A DNA stretch of 64,000 bases from Blasia pusilla (GCA_050084515.1 CM114273.1:16926001-16990000), one strand, 5' to 3'. Counted from the stretch's first letter, positions 46,061 through 58,960 are shown. The notes: generated from the sequence alone by a model not told the origin. A program made the numbers and translations.

Positions 46061-46923
46061 CACTCTACCCCCTCGAAGTCTCATCCAGGCCCGAGTCGCC
46101 CCACTCCCGAGTCCGGACGTGGCGGCTTGCCCTAAGATGGAGGGCCTCCATTAAATCTTATATTTTCTAGTTTTCCAACAGCAAGCAACTGAGGCGGCAG
46201 CAAACCGGAATGACCGTTTTGGCTGACAACTAGAATCCGAATGGCATGTCGTCGGAACGGCGTATTTCCGTCACCTATTCCCTGGGATTCAGTGGAAAAC
46301 CGCCCTATACCTTTCTATCCAGCAATTTTCCGGGATACCTCCAGCCCCTATCAGAATTGCATCCGGAAAGTTCGAACACGGCCCCAAATTCTTTGAATTT
46401 TCCGGCTAGGTCAACACGTAGCCCTGGTTCTGGCCGTTCATTGCACGGAACCCGAATGGAGGTGAAATAGAATATACGAGGGCCCACATAGAATATTCTC
46501 GGGTCCAAGGACAGTCAATCATTGCGCTAGTCGGCATGGCGGGTGAGCATATGGGTCCGAGGAGTTTTTCTCTAGGAACCAGTGAGTTACCGGTCTTTGC
46601 CGTCCGGGGTCGGATTTTTGGAAATTCCGATCGGTAATAATTGGCTATTTTGGAAGTAGGCGGTAAATTTTTGATGATTTAATTCTACTACAATAAATTT
46701 ATGAATATTTCAAGATTTAAACGACAAGTTTCCTATTCATTTGGAAGGCCCCGGTAAATATCTGGCAAACTCTTGATATAGTCGGGAAATTTTTTCTCTA
46801 GGAACTTCATTGTGCAACAATCCTCTCCAAAGTCCACAGTCCTCTCCTAAGCCCAAACCTCTCAAGGTCTTCAGAATTCCACCCTGAGCACCCTCATCTA
46901 AAAAATCTCACCTCTCTTCTTAC
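46061..46923. other. Unassigned stretch
   Basis: A 74-residue frame at 46246-46470 is not recognised. A segment near 46401 (CAACACGTAGCCCTGG) loosely resembles 18150-18175 and 50830, suggesting a dispersed repeat. Confidence 0.35.
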
Positions 46924-47000
46924 AAATTCCTTGGCATGATTTGAACCTGGCAGGTTTTCCACCACTTAGGAGCCAAGGATCATCAGGTCCTCACTCCTTC
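46924..47000 (-). repeat. Partial tRNA-like unit
   Basis: On the minus strand it carries ATCCTTGGCTCC, a GGTGGAA arm and GGTTCAAATCATGCC, the same 3' half as the neighbouring unit. The hairpin and box A part are missing. Confidence 0.45.
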
Positions 47001-47028
47001 TATCCCACATTCACAATTTAACATCATG

Positions 47029-47180
47029 GGCAGGAATTGAACCTGGCCAAGCTTCCCACCATTTGGGAACCAAGGATCCAATCCCCTTCACAGTACATGA
47101 AAGGTTTTATCACAAAACCTTTGATGTACTACACAAGGGACCCTACCGTCTCATCTCTCCCTACCTCCCTACCTACTAAA
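47029..47180 (-). repeat. tRNA-like (SINE-like) unit with long hairpin, copy 2
   Basis: It has the same order as 41664-41806. The hairpin (47092-47108 with 47114-47130) pairs 16 of 17 bases although its sequence differs from copy 1 on both arms. The T-arm-like end reads CCAGGTTCAATTCCTGCC with a perfect box B. Box A is weaker (TTTAGTAGGTAG). It lies 78 bp past the end of hAT copy 2. Confidence 0.55.
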
Positions 47181-47257
47181 CATCTGAAACTGGTGCACTT
47201 GGAGATCTTGTACAATTGCAGCCTCTACTATGGTGTCCACATCATTCACATATCTCT

Positions 47258-49396
47258 CTAGGTAGCATACACATACCTAAAGTGTGCAGAGTTTTTCCAA
47301 AGCACTACCGATTCAACCAATAGATCCTCATAGTCAATAATATTCCCCTCTAAGGCTATCCTAAGAACAACATCTAAATGCTTACTCAGTAATCTATTAC
47401 GACACTTTGTCTTTATCATATTCTGCATAGAGAATGCTCTCTCACAAATCTCAGTACTCACGCATTGCACCCTAGCAATGTTGGCTAATACCAACAAATT
47501 TGAGAACTTACATTGCAAGGATGGGCTCCAACTTACCATTGTCCAGAGATTTCAAAAGTTCATGTCTTTCCATTCTATTGTGGCCATGAGCTTAAATGAC
47601 TGAAACTCTAGTTTCATAGCTCCTGAGTTCACAACAACAGGTTGCAGATGACTCTTGAGAGGAGCATCCCTTCCAAAATGTGCACATAGATCATCTACAT
47701 CCTTACAATCCCAACTGTTCAACCCTACTAGCCTAGAGGGCATATGTAGAGGATTCATAATCCTCATTGCACCAATCAAATTATTGTCCCTGAATCGATC
47801 ATGTAAGGCCGCACATACATTCTCAGCATAACTCCTCTCGGAAGTTAGAGCAACCTGCAAATCCTTTCCAGTATGATCCCTCAACATTTCAATGTTGTTG
47901 TACTTTCTACCCCTAATCTCACATTCCAATCCTCTTAAATATCCTCCAGGGGGTCCAAAATCAGGTAAGAGATGATAACCTTTTGCCTTAGAGAATGTAG
48001 AAGCATTCAAGTCATGATTCTCCATCACAAAGTTCATTGTAATAGAGGCTACCTCATAATTCACAATACTACCAATGGTACTAACATCTACAAACTTATA
48101 TTGGAATACCTTACTCAAGTTATCAAGTATAAACAAGATATCTGCCAAAAAGTACAATTGATAGATCTTTTCAAATGATCTTAACTTATTGTACATATTA
48201 GCAGCATTACGATCATCTTTGGAGTGGGGGGAATATCCCTTAAATATGTGAGGACATACTCTAACGAGTCACACAAAGTAGTCACGGCTTGCCATCGTGA
48301 CAACCAACGAATTTTGTGATATCTTTTCATCACTCTTTGAGAATCATTCAACTTCTCCTGCAAAGCGGCAAGCCCACACTTCCTCTTTGAAGATCTCCGA
48401 AAATATCCAGCTATAGCATTCAAGAGAGAGTCTATTTCTATAGATACATCTTTCCACCCTGATCAAAGGCTGTTGTCAAAGCAACAAGGTTGGTCCTATA
48501 TGCAACGCAATGTACATAGAGCAAAAAAGGGTGTACCTTCTGCTTCAATTGACTTGCTACTCCATGCTGACTACCTACCATAGTGGAGGCTCCGTCTGAT
48601 CCAAAAGCTACCATTTTAGAACTGTCTAGTCCAGAATCCTTGATCAACTCTATAAGATTGTTGGTAATTGCATTACAATACTTCTCCGGATATTGCAACA
48701 ATCCTAGAAAATAATTCTCCACTTGCCCCTCTTGTAAGTAAGTTGCAAAGACCACCAGATGACACGTTACTGAAATATTAGTAGATTCATCTATCATTAT
48801 CCCAAAGAAAGGAGATTGTTGTACTTTTAAAAGAGTTCTTCTATGCAGAACCTGACTAATGAAGTAACACATATCTGCACAACTCTTCTCATCCTGGTAC
48901 AAATCTCGAGTAATGGGTGCATTTATCGACAAGCAGAAACTTACACACGTTCGGAAATTTGGAAAAATCCATAGTTTCCTTCACAATAAAATAAGCACAT
49001 TTAAAAAATGTCAATAAGGCAGTGTCACAAGTACGATTAGAAGTGGCAATGGACTTGTTTCCTACATTAGCAGCCCAAGAAAGCTTCATGTGCTCATTAG
49101 ATTTACCATGATCAGTGAAGGCTGAAACCTTACAGTTTATAGCACCGTCCCTTGCGAAAGAATTCTTGCCCTTCCCTTGTCTACAGACTTTACAAAATAT
49201 TCTACGGGATTCTACAATGGAACTCTATCCAATCAAATAAGGAATACCAGACATCCTTCCAAGCCAATCGATTCTTCTCAATTTGGGCTTCAGAAGGAGA
49301 GCATGATCTATTAACTTCTTGTCCATCTGATGACTCTGAGCAACTTCTATCCTCTAGAAGGTCATGGCCTACCTCTTTTTTTAACATCTCGCTCAA
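47258..49396 (-). pseudogene. hAT-type transposase gene, copy 2, broken
   Basis: It is homologous to copy 1 throughout. It keeps the CKVCRQGKGK junction and NEHMKLSWAANVGNK, but is divided by frame changes near 48900, 48435, 48190 and 47545 (frames at 49202-49396, 48889-49089, 48438-48932, 48181-48423, 47552-48196, 47258-47539). Core motifs FFGIMIDESTNISV and AFGSDGASTMVG and the tail ICERAFSMQN are recognisable. The C-terminus stops at HFRYVYAT, about 35 residues earlier than copy 1. Confidence 0.85.
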
Positions 49397-51390
49397 AGTT
49401 CACTGCCTCTTAGCCATCTATGAGACACAATGGATGTCCAAGCAAATAAGGGACTGCCTAATCTAATGTAGTACAAGTAAGGCTTAAGACCTTTAAGCCG
49501 AAGTTCTGACCCCTAAACAAATCGATACCCTATTTTCAAGAAGGAAAGTGATACAATGCGCAAGTGCAAAGCAAAAGGAGTTGCGGAAGGACAAAAAATA
49601 CATGTCTAAAACCTGTGAAAGAAGTAATGAAAAACAGAAAAGTGTGTTAAGAAACCTGTCAGGTTAGAAAATTATCTAAACAATGATCCGATTGTGTGTA
49701 AACCAAGTATATGGAGGGCAAACCAATCTGCACAATCGTTGTACATGCGGAGTTGGGTCTTGGGACTGCGGATTGAGAGATTGGGCTGAAAGATGGGAAA
49801 GAACGTCCGAGGGAGTTAACTGAGCTCACGGCTACTACAACGAGTTCAGGAAATGGCGAGATGCAACAAATGTCGTTTCACAGAGGCCCCGACTAGCGCC
49901 AGACAAGAATCAAGAAATAGCCACAGAAGCCGAGAGTCCAAATTCACGAGCTCACAGCCCGGCAAGAGCAAGTGTCCACACCAACTGTCAGCCGCAAACC
50001 GAGCGTCGAGAGTGAAGACACCTGCTACTACCGCGCACAGCTAGAATCGAGACAAGTTGATAGATCAGCCAAGCTCGATGCAACGACAATGGTTCTCCCC
50101 TCGACTTCAAAAGTTCAGAATGGCCAGTCTCAAGTGCACAAGTCGAACCCTAAACAAAAATTCCTCCATCTCTCACTTCGAGAACCTCCTACAGCTGGGG
50201 AGACTCAAATGAACGTGTCGAGATTTGATAATCTCACAACAGAGAAATCGCGAGTACACAGAAAGAGAATCGAGAATAGACTCTCGAGAGGGGAAACAAA
50301 CATTTGACGAGAACCTCATGAGTCACAACGAGCAACGAAGAGTGAAACACGAAGAGTCCACACTCGAGAGGGGAAACAACGAGAGGATCAATCGCGCAGC
50401 AACAACAAGAAGTGAGCACCCCGACCTCCACCCAACCCACGATCCCCTCTAAGAGTCATACTTTGTAGTCTTTGGACTCCTCGAACATGGAACACTGGAG
50501 CCGTTGGAGGCGGCTTGCCCTAAATCAGAGCCCTATTGGACGGCTTACATCTCCTCCTCGGACTGATCCAACGGATATAGTACTGTCGGTTTACCGGCAG
50601 TCGGATACTAACCCTGCGGGAGTCCGGCCCCGTGAAGATGCTTACCAGCCATATTCCGGCTCCCTATATATGGAAACGACAATTTGCCGACAATATCCTC
50701 CCGGAAAGCAGCCAAATTCTGACATCTAATTTCACGGCCAACGAGTTTCCGGAAAGGGGAAGACATGACCCGGAAATTCGACCGAAGGTTTCCCCGAGGA
50801 GGCGGAAATTCCTTTTTTTCTCCCGGCTAGCTTTACAGGCAGCCCAGTTCTCCCCGAACTTTGGTGTGCGTTTGAGGGAGAGCAATATGCCTAGTACCGA
50901 CAACATTCATTGTTGTCGCGATGCTCGCAATTGCTTCAGAAAGTCCCAAATTAAGCTAAAATGAGGAAGGGTCTTCAAGAAAGGCCACGGAACCTTACTA
51001 CTCCAGCGTCTTCGCCACCCGCCTTGGCAATAGACGTCGAGTCCGCGACCTCCCGGATTATGATGCACCCACCTAGCCAACTCTCGAGAATGTTCACTAC
51101 ATTCAAATAGTGAAGTGGTTATATTTTAAGCAATAATTTGTTTTTCTAATCCTCCACGGGCTTTTATTGGACAAAAGCAATAAAGATTGTCGATACTAGA
51201 TCTAACGCCCAACGCGTTGGAGATGTGTTGCGACGTCATAATAAATTATTTTTAATACTAAAATGTAAAAATCTTGTATTCTTTATTTTATGTTTAAAAG
51301 GATCATCGTCATATTTTAACAAGAATGGGGTCCACATTAGTGGTAGGGCTAATTGTGAACGGGCACATCAGGATTTGTGAGACTAGTAAG
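49397..51390. other. 5' flank of hAT copy 2 and unassigned repeat debris
   Basis: Bases 49850-50450 are rich in CGAGCAACGA/CTCGAGAGGGGAAACAA motifs, the latter present twice (50281, 50364). Several overlapping frames exist but none has a recognisable product. Confidence 0.35.
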
Positions 51391-52020
51391 GTGCCCGTGC
51401 GATGCACGCGAAATAATTTTTTTTGAAGAGTTTATGTACAACCCGTGAAGGGAAGAGATTAATGATGCTGCACATATATTAAAAAAAAATAATTTTCACT
51501 ACCCGTAGTATGTGAAACCTTTTCTTGCTGCCCGATAGCCGTGTGTCAAGCAGAGAGGTGTTTGCAAATCAAGAAGGCACTCTCCCATAATAATATAGAT
51601 AATGTGCCTGCGCGATGTACGGGAAATAAAAGAGTGTTTGAAGAGCTAGTGTAAATCCCGTGAAGGGAAGAGATTAATGATGCTGCACATAAATTCAAAT
51701 TTATTTTTTCTCGCTGCCCGTAGTATGTGAAACCTTTTCTTGCTGTTGCCATGTATCAAGCAGAGAGGTGTTTGCAAATCAAAAAGGCACTTCCATAATA
51801 ATATAGATAAGGTACTTGCGCGATGCACGGGAAATAAAAAAGTGTTTGAGGAGCTAGTGTATAGCCCATGAAGGGAAAAGATTAATGATGTTGTACATAT
51901 ATTCAATTTTTTTTCTCGCTGCCCGTAGCATGTGAAACCTTTTCTTGCTGTCCAATTGCCATGTGTCAAGTAGAGAGGTGTTTGCAAATCAAGAAAGCAC
52001 TCTCCCATAATAATATAGAT
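51391..52020. repeat. Three tandem 208-213-bp units
   Basis: Units start at 51391, 51604 and 51812 with a CCCGTGCGATGCACGGG-like hairpin (7-bp stem, variously mutated) and end CCATAATAATATAGAT. Internal identity is about 85-90% by eye. The same ends bound the element at 38619-39580. Confidence 0.9.
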
Positions 52021-52253
52021 GGGCGGATATTGTGAAATTGCTATATGCCATTAAAACATTACTCTCTTTTATCGCATCTCTACTATTTTTTATAATTTAT
52101 CGATGGTTGTAAAACCTAAAAGTTTGGCCAGCATGGATAGACATAATTATGCACTTTGGAGACGTAACTATCGACAAGAAGTTGTGCAAGTTTCTCTTGC
52201 AATGCTTTCGAGAATGTAGTGGTATGTGTGTTCATTTATATTATGTAATTGAG

Positions 52254-52314
52254 CATGCAGCTTAAGTGTCGTGTGCCTAATGAATCATTAGGCACACGAC
52301 ACTTAAGCTACATG
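52254..52314. repeat. 61-bp palindrome
   Basis: Arms of 30 bp flank a single central A (52284) with one mismatch per arm; the inner 25 bp are perfect. The outer part (CATGTAGCTTAAGTG on the minus strand) also occurs once at 19759-19773. Confidence 0.93.
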
Positions 52315-52325
52315 TCAATCTCTAA

Positions 52326-52745
52326 TGTTGTGGAAGCGTACTTTGAAACGTTCAGTAGGTCATTCTTATTCTACTCATTTACCCAAACACTCTTATCAGT
52401 CTTAGTTTGAGTCAACAAACCTTCCAATTCCCGGATTTCTCAACTTGGACCATACATCAAGCTCAAAAAGTCCTAACTCCTCACTTCCCAACACGGGCAA
52501 GTCTTCCTAGACTTGGGACAAAATTTTGGATAGTCTAGGCATCTAAAACGGTGCTCGTACATCTAGCGGTCCCAACTGTCCAATAAACCTCGTATGAGTC
52601 CCTAACCCAGATCCAAAACTTGAGTCACGGGTTGGTTTACAAGGATGACCTTCGAAATGCACTCCCTTGGACTTGGCTTGGTGTTCACACCCCAACGCCA
52701 ACCTCCCGATCCATTTGATGCCCTTGGTTCAGAGGTGAACAATAA
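52326..52745. repeat. Dispersed repeat (copy 1), homologous to 58240-58660
   Basis: Shared words include TCCCGATCCATTT, GTTGTGGAAGC and CCCAACGCC. A third, more distant copy covers 55205-55800. This is probably non-coding LTR-retrotransposon sequence. Confidence 0.65.
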
Positions 52746-53169
52746 GTGAGGCTAGTCAAGTGAACAAAGTTATCGAGGGACCAGAGAGATGATGTTCATT
52801 TTTTAGTAATCTATGAAATGTTATAGCGTAAGAAGATGGATAGGCACAAATCTTGTTATTATCACAAAGACACATGTTTGAGTTTTCATAAGAAATTGAG
52901 TATCTAATACATTCAGAAATGAGTATGAGTATGAAGGGTCATTGTCTCTTTGACAAACATTAAACTTGAATACATTGTAGGATAATACAGTATGAAAAAA
53001 ACTTGAATGGTGTTCTACCAAAATTTTATTACCTCAATCGTATAGTTTAAAAAACATTCTTGCATGTGAAATAAAAGGCTATATGCATTTGGGATACCAA
53101 AAGTAGTAGGGAACTAGCGGCCAAAGTGCAGCCAATAAGACTATGATATAATATTTAGCTAGATACGAA
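52746..53169. other. Unassigned AT-rich stretch
   Basis: Nothing was recognised. Confidence 0.4.
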
Positions 53170-54620
53170 TCCTCCAAAATGTGGAGATCAACTTTTTTTC
53201 AATGGATTAGTGTTGTAGTTGTTGATGGCTATCTCATCATCTTGAGGATAGTGCTCAACACAATGCTCATTGAGAGTAGATAGCTTTGCATTAATTGATC
53301 TTAGTTGTTGATGTACAACTATGATTCTGTCTATGCAATGGCGCTAATTTTTTTCAAAATATGCCATTATTCTTCTCATTATCTTGTTACGATCTTTAAA
53401 ACTATCGAGGTGATCTTGCAGAACTCTAATGTTCTTGAGGGATGCATCGAACAAACCAACTGGCACAATATCAATAGAATATGACGTACCAACAATATTC
53501 CCCTATGTCTTCAACCTAGTTAAGCGATGCCTCTTCTATTAAACAAGGCAGGGAATAGGGTTATGATGCCGATTTCTGGTTGACTAAATGCCGATAACTT
53601 GCTTCTCTACAGTGAACCAAGTTAATAATGTCATGGCGACATATCAGAGGTAATTGAAAAAGTAACCTAGAAGTACAACAAGCTTTTTTGAAAAAAGGAT
53701 TCATATCCAAATATGGGTATACTTGATGCAACCTCATACCAATTATTTGCAATAAGCAAGGCGTGAGCATTGAGCACTTGTCTACTACTATAACCTTAGC
53801 ATCTCAAAGCAGACTTTTTGATCACTAGCAGTGTGCATTGTAGGAAGATCTCCTTTCACATGGATAGCAAAAGTAGAATGAACTTTTTCACATGACATGG
53901 TACGTATTGAATTAAGAGCCCAATATTTCTGCATGAAATGGATTAAAAAAAAAAGTCTTATCACAGCCAGGCGGGCCGGTGATTATTACCAAACTAGATG
54001 GGAGTATACATGTCTGATTTTCTAGCTAATAAAGGTCCAGTTTTTCAAAGTTCAAAATAGTGAATGGCGATGCCATGTTGCTACTCGGTTCTATGAGGTC
54101 AAAGGTGCTATTGCATTGTAATTTTCCAACATGAACTAAATTGGGATAGATATCAAACTCCAAAGTGGTCCAATAAAGTCCATGACCTTGGTCACAATTT
54201 CACTCCAGAGGTTTGATTTTGCATGCTTCTTAATTTCCTCTACAATAGATGAATAATCCCCTAATAAATAAATTTGTGCAAGTATGCTCAATCAAGTGAT
54301 TCAACTAAAAGGATGTCAATTTTCCAACCTGAATGTAATATGATATAGAAGTGTGTTGTAGAAAATTTTGTTTGACCATTGGAGTGGATGGTACTTAGTA
54401 AAGCATACTAGTCTATCTGTTACATATATTGAGTTTCCAATAGAGTCATGCCCCAAAAAATGTTTTGGGCTCCTTGTACCTACCGCAAGTACCTCATAAG
54501 AACCCCAGAACTCGAAAAATGTCAAATTAGAGAGGCATTGAGATCGATGCAAGTAAAAAGTTGTTGGATGAATGCATAAGGTAGTTGCATTTTTGTATAG
54601 GTTAGTTCACCTATGAGGAG
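53170..54620 (-). pseudogene. PIF1-like DNA helicase relic
   Basis: In shifting minus-strand frames: FEFWGSYEVLAVGTRSPKHF (about 54520), YSSIVEEIKKHAKSNLWSE (about 54230), a Walker A loop TGPPGCDKTFFF (53954-53977, with Asp where GKT-type loops have Gly), and a Walker B-like VVDKCSMLTPCLLQIIGMRL (53763-53788 and on). The order and spacing fit PIF1-family helicases, as in Helitrons or host genes. Stops are frequent. No Rep domain or Helitron ends were seen. Confidence 0.6.
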
Positions 54621-55204
54621 GGCTAGAGTCGACACACTCCACAGTTTGAGATCTGTAGATGATAGGAATTTTCAAAAGTGTTAGGGCTGCCTCCGTCGAT
54701 GATATTGACTGATTCAACATAAGACCAGATACAAGTGCAACCTTATTTCATCCAGACCTTCAAGGCCTAAGCATCTCACACATTATGTATTTATATTCAA
54801 GGCTCCTTGGGGCTCACATTTTTAAGGCATATTTCAAAGATTTCAAATGTTACCTTTTCAATGTCCAGATAGTTGACCCACACTATTATATGACAATGAA
54901 GACTTTTCCGACCGTGTAGCTCGTAGCAGATTAGATAGTTGTGAACATGTCCAAAATTTTGAGTCCCCCCAAAGATATAGTTGTGTGAAAATACTCTTAA
55001 TCTTGTATGAAATAGTGTAGCGCATTCAATAGGAGCATCCCTCGATGTGAATGATGGGTTGAGCCCCCTAAGAATGACCTTTATATCCTCAACTTTAGGC
55101 CACCTAGAATCTAATGCTTCATTGGAAGTTAGTGTAAAAAAAAAGTCTCTTGTTCAACTTGTCCTTGTACACATACAACCTTGAACATTTGTCTTAGACT
55201 AGTG
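54621..55204. other. Unassigned AT-rich stretch
   Basis: Nothing was recognised. Confidence 0.4.
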
Positions 55205-55800
55205 TCTCTCGAGCTCAAATTCTATAGGTTAGTCTCTTGCCATTGATTTTCAATCAAACACACTCATATTGCCATATTGGTCATATTTTAGGTCAATCAA
55301 TTTTTCGTCTTTAAAGTTTGGGTCTCAAGTCATCCCTCAAGCTTAAAAGTCCTAAAGAGGGTCAAACATCAATCTAACCCCCTGATCTCCAACATGGAAC
55401 AGCCAAGGTCCAAGGTTAGAATACAAAATTGGTATAGTCAAACATGGTTTGGTGTGAAACCCCAATGCCAACCCTTGATAATGCATCCCATGGGCTCGGT
55501 TTAACCCCCATGGTTTTGAAGGTGGGATTTGAGTTCTAAACTCCCTTGGAAACCCCTTTCACTTACATATAGGTTTAGATATCTTCGCCCTATCATTCCA
55601 AAGCATTCCTCTTGGGTTGCTATTTGTGGTCCTAACCCACACTATCCTTCAAAACTTTCGGGCATGTTTCAAGAATTTTTGTGCATTTTTTGGGAATATT
55701 TGATGCATTTAAATAAGCTTGTCATAATCTTTCCAATACGACCTTATTCATAACAAAAGCATCTTTTTTTAGCTGAAATAACCTCAAATGTGGAGAACCA
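55205..55800. repeat. Dispersed repeat (copy 2)
   Basis: It is distantly similar to 58300-58920, sharing the order AACCCCAATGCC, TTTGATGCATTT and AAGCTT..CATAATCTTTCCAA. Confidence 0.5.
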
Positions 55801-56269
55801 CCAAATGATTAATTAGAATCTAAGCCAGGGTGTAGCCCTCTGGGAGTCCAACTATTGTGGGACGTAAGCCCTTCTCACGTTTCACATTACGTTCGTTCAT
55901 GATTGGTCTTCCACGCCATACATGTATCATTATCATTTGAGACATCATTTCATGTTCACTTTCCACTTTTGCAATGCATGCCTCACTTGTGAGACTTTGA
56001 CACTTCCCATGATGTATATCATATTCAACAATTGGTTGCCACTCTAATAATGCTCCATATTATTCTATTGCAAAATGACTCCAAATTTGATGTCATTAGG
56101 CTTCTAGAAGCAATCCTTGGCATAATGACTTTGGTCCCATGGTAATTGCAAGATCCAAGTGGTTGATAATATAACCTTGATTTTGGAAATTTCCTCTATC
56201 TACTAAGTTTCCCCATACTTTGCCAATTTTTATGATGACATTTATACGCTTATCGGTGCATTTCTTGTT

Positions 56270-56620
56270 CTTGTTGATCCCAATAGTCATGGTTCTATTG
56301 ATAAATACTCGAGTCTTGTAAAGTCCCAAATAGTGATGCCACTTCCTCAAGCAATGGACCACCGCAAAAAATTGTTTCTCATGAGTGGATCATCTCTGTT
56401 TGATGTTGCTAAGTTTCTTGCTCTCGTATGCTAATAGTCTTCCATCCTACACCAACATTCTTGCAATCATGAAATCACTAGTATCACTATGCACCTTGAA
56501 CGGTTTGTCAAACTCTGGTAGCTTCAACAATGGTCCGTGCGATATGATCCCCTTGTCCAGCCCCACTAGATATTTCCATCGGATGAAGAAGATAATAAAA
56601 TCTTTTTAAAATACAAGGGA
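56270..56620 (-). pseudogene. Ty3/Gypsy RT-RNase H fragment
   Basis: The minus strand encodes GPLLKLPEFDKPFKVHSDTSDFMI, DGRLLAYESKKLS and STHEKQFFAVVHCLRKWHHYL, the familiar Gypsy sequence (PDF-x-KPF-x-VHTDASD, AY-x-S+KL, EKE..A+V..L..WRHYL) with interrupting stops. It keeps the D of SDTSD and E of HEKQ. It is likely part of the same old retroelement as the flanking dispersed repeats. Confidence 0.8.
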
Positions 56621-58239
56621 AAGAAATATACGGGTTGAGATAAGAAGATACCGAAAAGATAATGATACGAGGTGCTAAAAAAATGGCTCAGAATATAGTG
56701 GCGCGTAAATGAAGGAGCATCGGTCTAAGTTTGGGGTTGGGCACTCAAAGGGAATAGGTAAATATAGGCGTTTTTAGATAAGGTTCCTTGATCACCTCCA
56801 CATCCCCGATGTGGTAAGGAGAACCAATGAAACAAATCAAAACACTCGGGTCTATGAATCAGAAATCTCAAAATCACCAAACAAGTTTATTGATTTGCAC
56901 ACTCACAAACACTCACATAATGTGGAGTCAATTGGAGTTTCTTTAGGATGCAAGATGGAGCGCAAATATCCAAGTTGGTCCCAAATAAAATCCAAGTACC
57001 CCCAAAGGCACCCAAGGGATTTCTCCAAAATTCCTAATAACCTTGAAAGCCCTTAGCTATGAAGGCATCATAAAAATTTGGAGCCTAATCCAAAATATCA
57101 TTAAAAAACTGGATAAATAGGGAAAATTAGTGATAATTAGGTAATTAACTCCTTAACCCCTCCTCCATATGTACTTTTGTGGGGCCCCTTGTGGGCCCTT
57201 CCCTTATGGGTTTTATCCAAAAGGTAGAAAAGGGGAAGAGTGGGGGGCGGACTTGCGGACCCTAGAGCATGCATACGGGCTAGGGCACGAGGCAAAAAAT
57301 TGAAGGGCACAACGCGGGCTTGACCAAAAAATAGACGTTGGGCGTGATGCGCACTGGCCAGGCAAGGATGGAATGCTCGGTGTGCACAAGCCTAGGTGCG
57401 GGCCGTGGGCAACGCATGATCATAGAACCCGCACTCGGGCCTGCACCGACATGTCCGTCCCAAGGACGGACAAGTTTACCTGCAACCTTGATTAGTTGCC
57501 TTGTGCATTTTCTCTAAGCATGAACAATGAAGTCTATTCATTCACCTTTTGGTTTGGCCTCATCACTTGCAGTAAGCTCCAATAATTATTCATCCATGAG
57601 AAATTGCTTCATATGAAACTTTCAGACTTTGTAATTCTACTTATCCAGCTTCTCGCTTATGATTGCTATTGAGGAATAATTCATGGAGAAAAATTTTATT
57701 CACAAAATGTAACTTCATGCTCTCCACTACTCTAATTGAAGCATAAATGACTCCTATAAAGAAAATTTCCAAAATTAACCAAGTAGATGAAAGAACTAGT
57801 CGAAATTGGCCTGTAGAAAGCAAACTGCACAATTTTCCTTCACTAATTACACTTTCCTACATTGAAATTGCTCTTACAAGAGCTCAGAATATCAAATTTG
57901 AACAATTTTTTGGATGCATTGGAAAGCTCTCGATGAGCTCTACAAAACGGTTAAAACCAGATTTTGGCATCGTTTTGAATGATACAGACCCAAATTTCTT
58001 AATCGACCAAGAAACCCCTAAAAAATGCCTCAAAAATATTGTCATCTTCATAGATCCACTTGAAATCTTTTGTCATTGAGCTCCAACTCAAATTTCCTTC
58101 TCCCAAACTAGAAGTGTGCCTTCTTTTGAATCTCTTCTCTCCTCAAACACCAAGAGTTTGAATTGATGTTCTCTCTATGTGTGTGTATATTCTTGCCCCT
58201 TCTTATCGTGCGCCTACTCCTCTTGAACATCAAACTTTA
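56621..58239. other. Unassigned, probable retroelement non-coding sequence
   Basis: A GC-rich CACGAGG/CGGGCTTG tract (57240-57470) resembles 39010-39430. No gene was recognised. Confidence 0.4.
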
Positions 58240-58960
58240 GTGTTGTGGAAGCATACATTAAGTAGGATACACTCTCGCTGATAATTTGCACCTAAACACA
58301 CTCACGTTAGTCTCGTTATGCGCCAATCAACCTTCCAACTCTAGGAGTTCTCAACTCGACCATATGTCAAGCTCAACCTTCCTTGTTCCTAGCTTCCAAC
58401 AAAGGCAAGTCCTTAGAGAGTTTGGACAGACTTTCTGGATAGTCAATGCACCAAAAAACAATGTTCGCACGCCTAGCGGCTCCAATTGTCTGATGGACCT
58501 CATGCAAGTCCTTATCTAAGACCCAAGCAAATGAGTTGCGGGTTGGAGTCCAATAGTGACCTCCAAAATCCACTTTATTGGATGTGGTTCGGGTTTTGAA
58601 TCCCAACGCCTAACTCCCGATCCATTTCGTACCCTTGCTCCGCCCCGTGACGTTCCAAAGTGGGGTTCGAATCCCAAACACTCTTTGAGACCTTTCCCCT
58701 AACTTGTACTTATGGGGTTCTCTGCCCTCCCCCTATCTTTGGGGAAGAGACGTACCGACTCCTCTTTTTGGCTCTCAACCCCAACTCCCCATATAGTTGT
58801 TTTTGGGCAATTTCTTAGCCTTTGCTCATGTATTTGCAAAGATCTTTAGTGCATTGGAATTGACTTTGCATAAGCTTTCCAACGCCACCATATTTGTCCC
58901 AAACTCATCTTGTAACTAAAAGTTATGGCCCAAAATACAATCAAAATCCCAAACACTAGT
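58240..58960. repeat. Dispersed repeat (copy 3)
   Basis: It is a direct-orientation homolog of 52326-52745 (first 420 bp) and of 55500-55800 (remainder). Confidence 0.6.

Noticed and set aside
51391-52020. CRISPR-like array
   Set aside because: The units are continuous tandem repeats of about 210 bp with no unique spacers.
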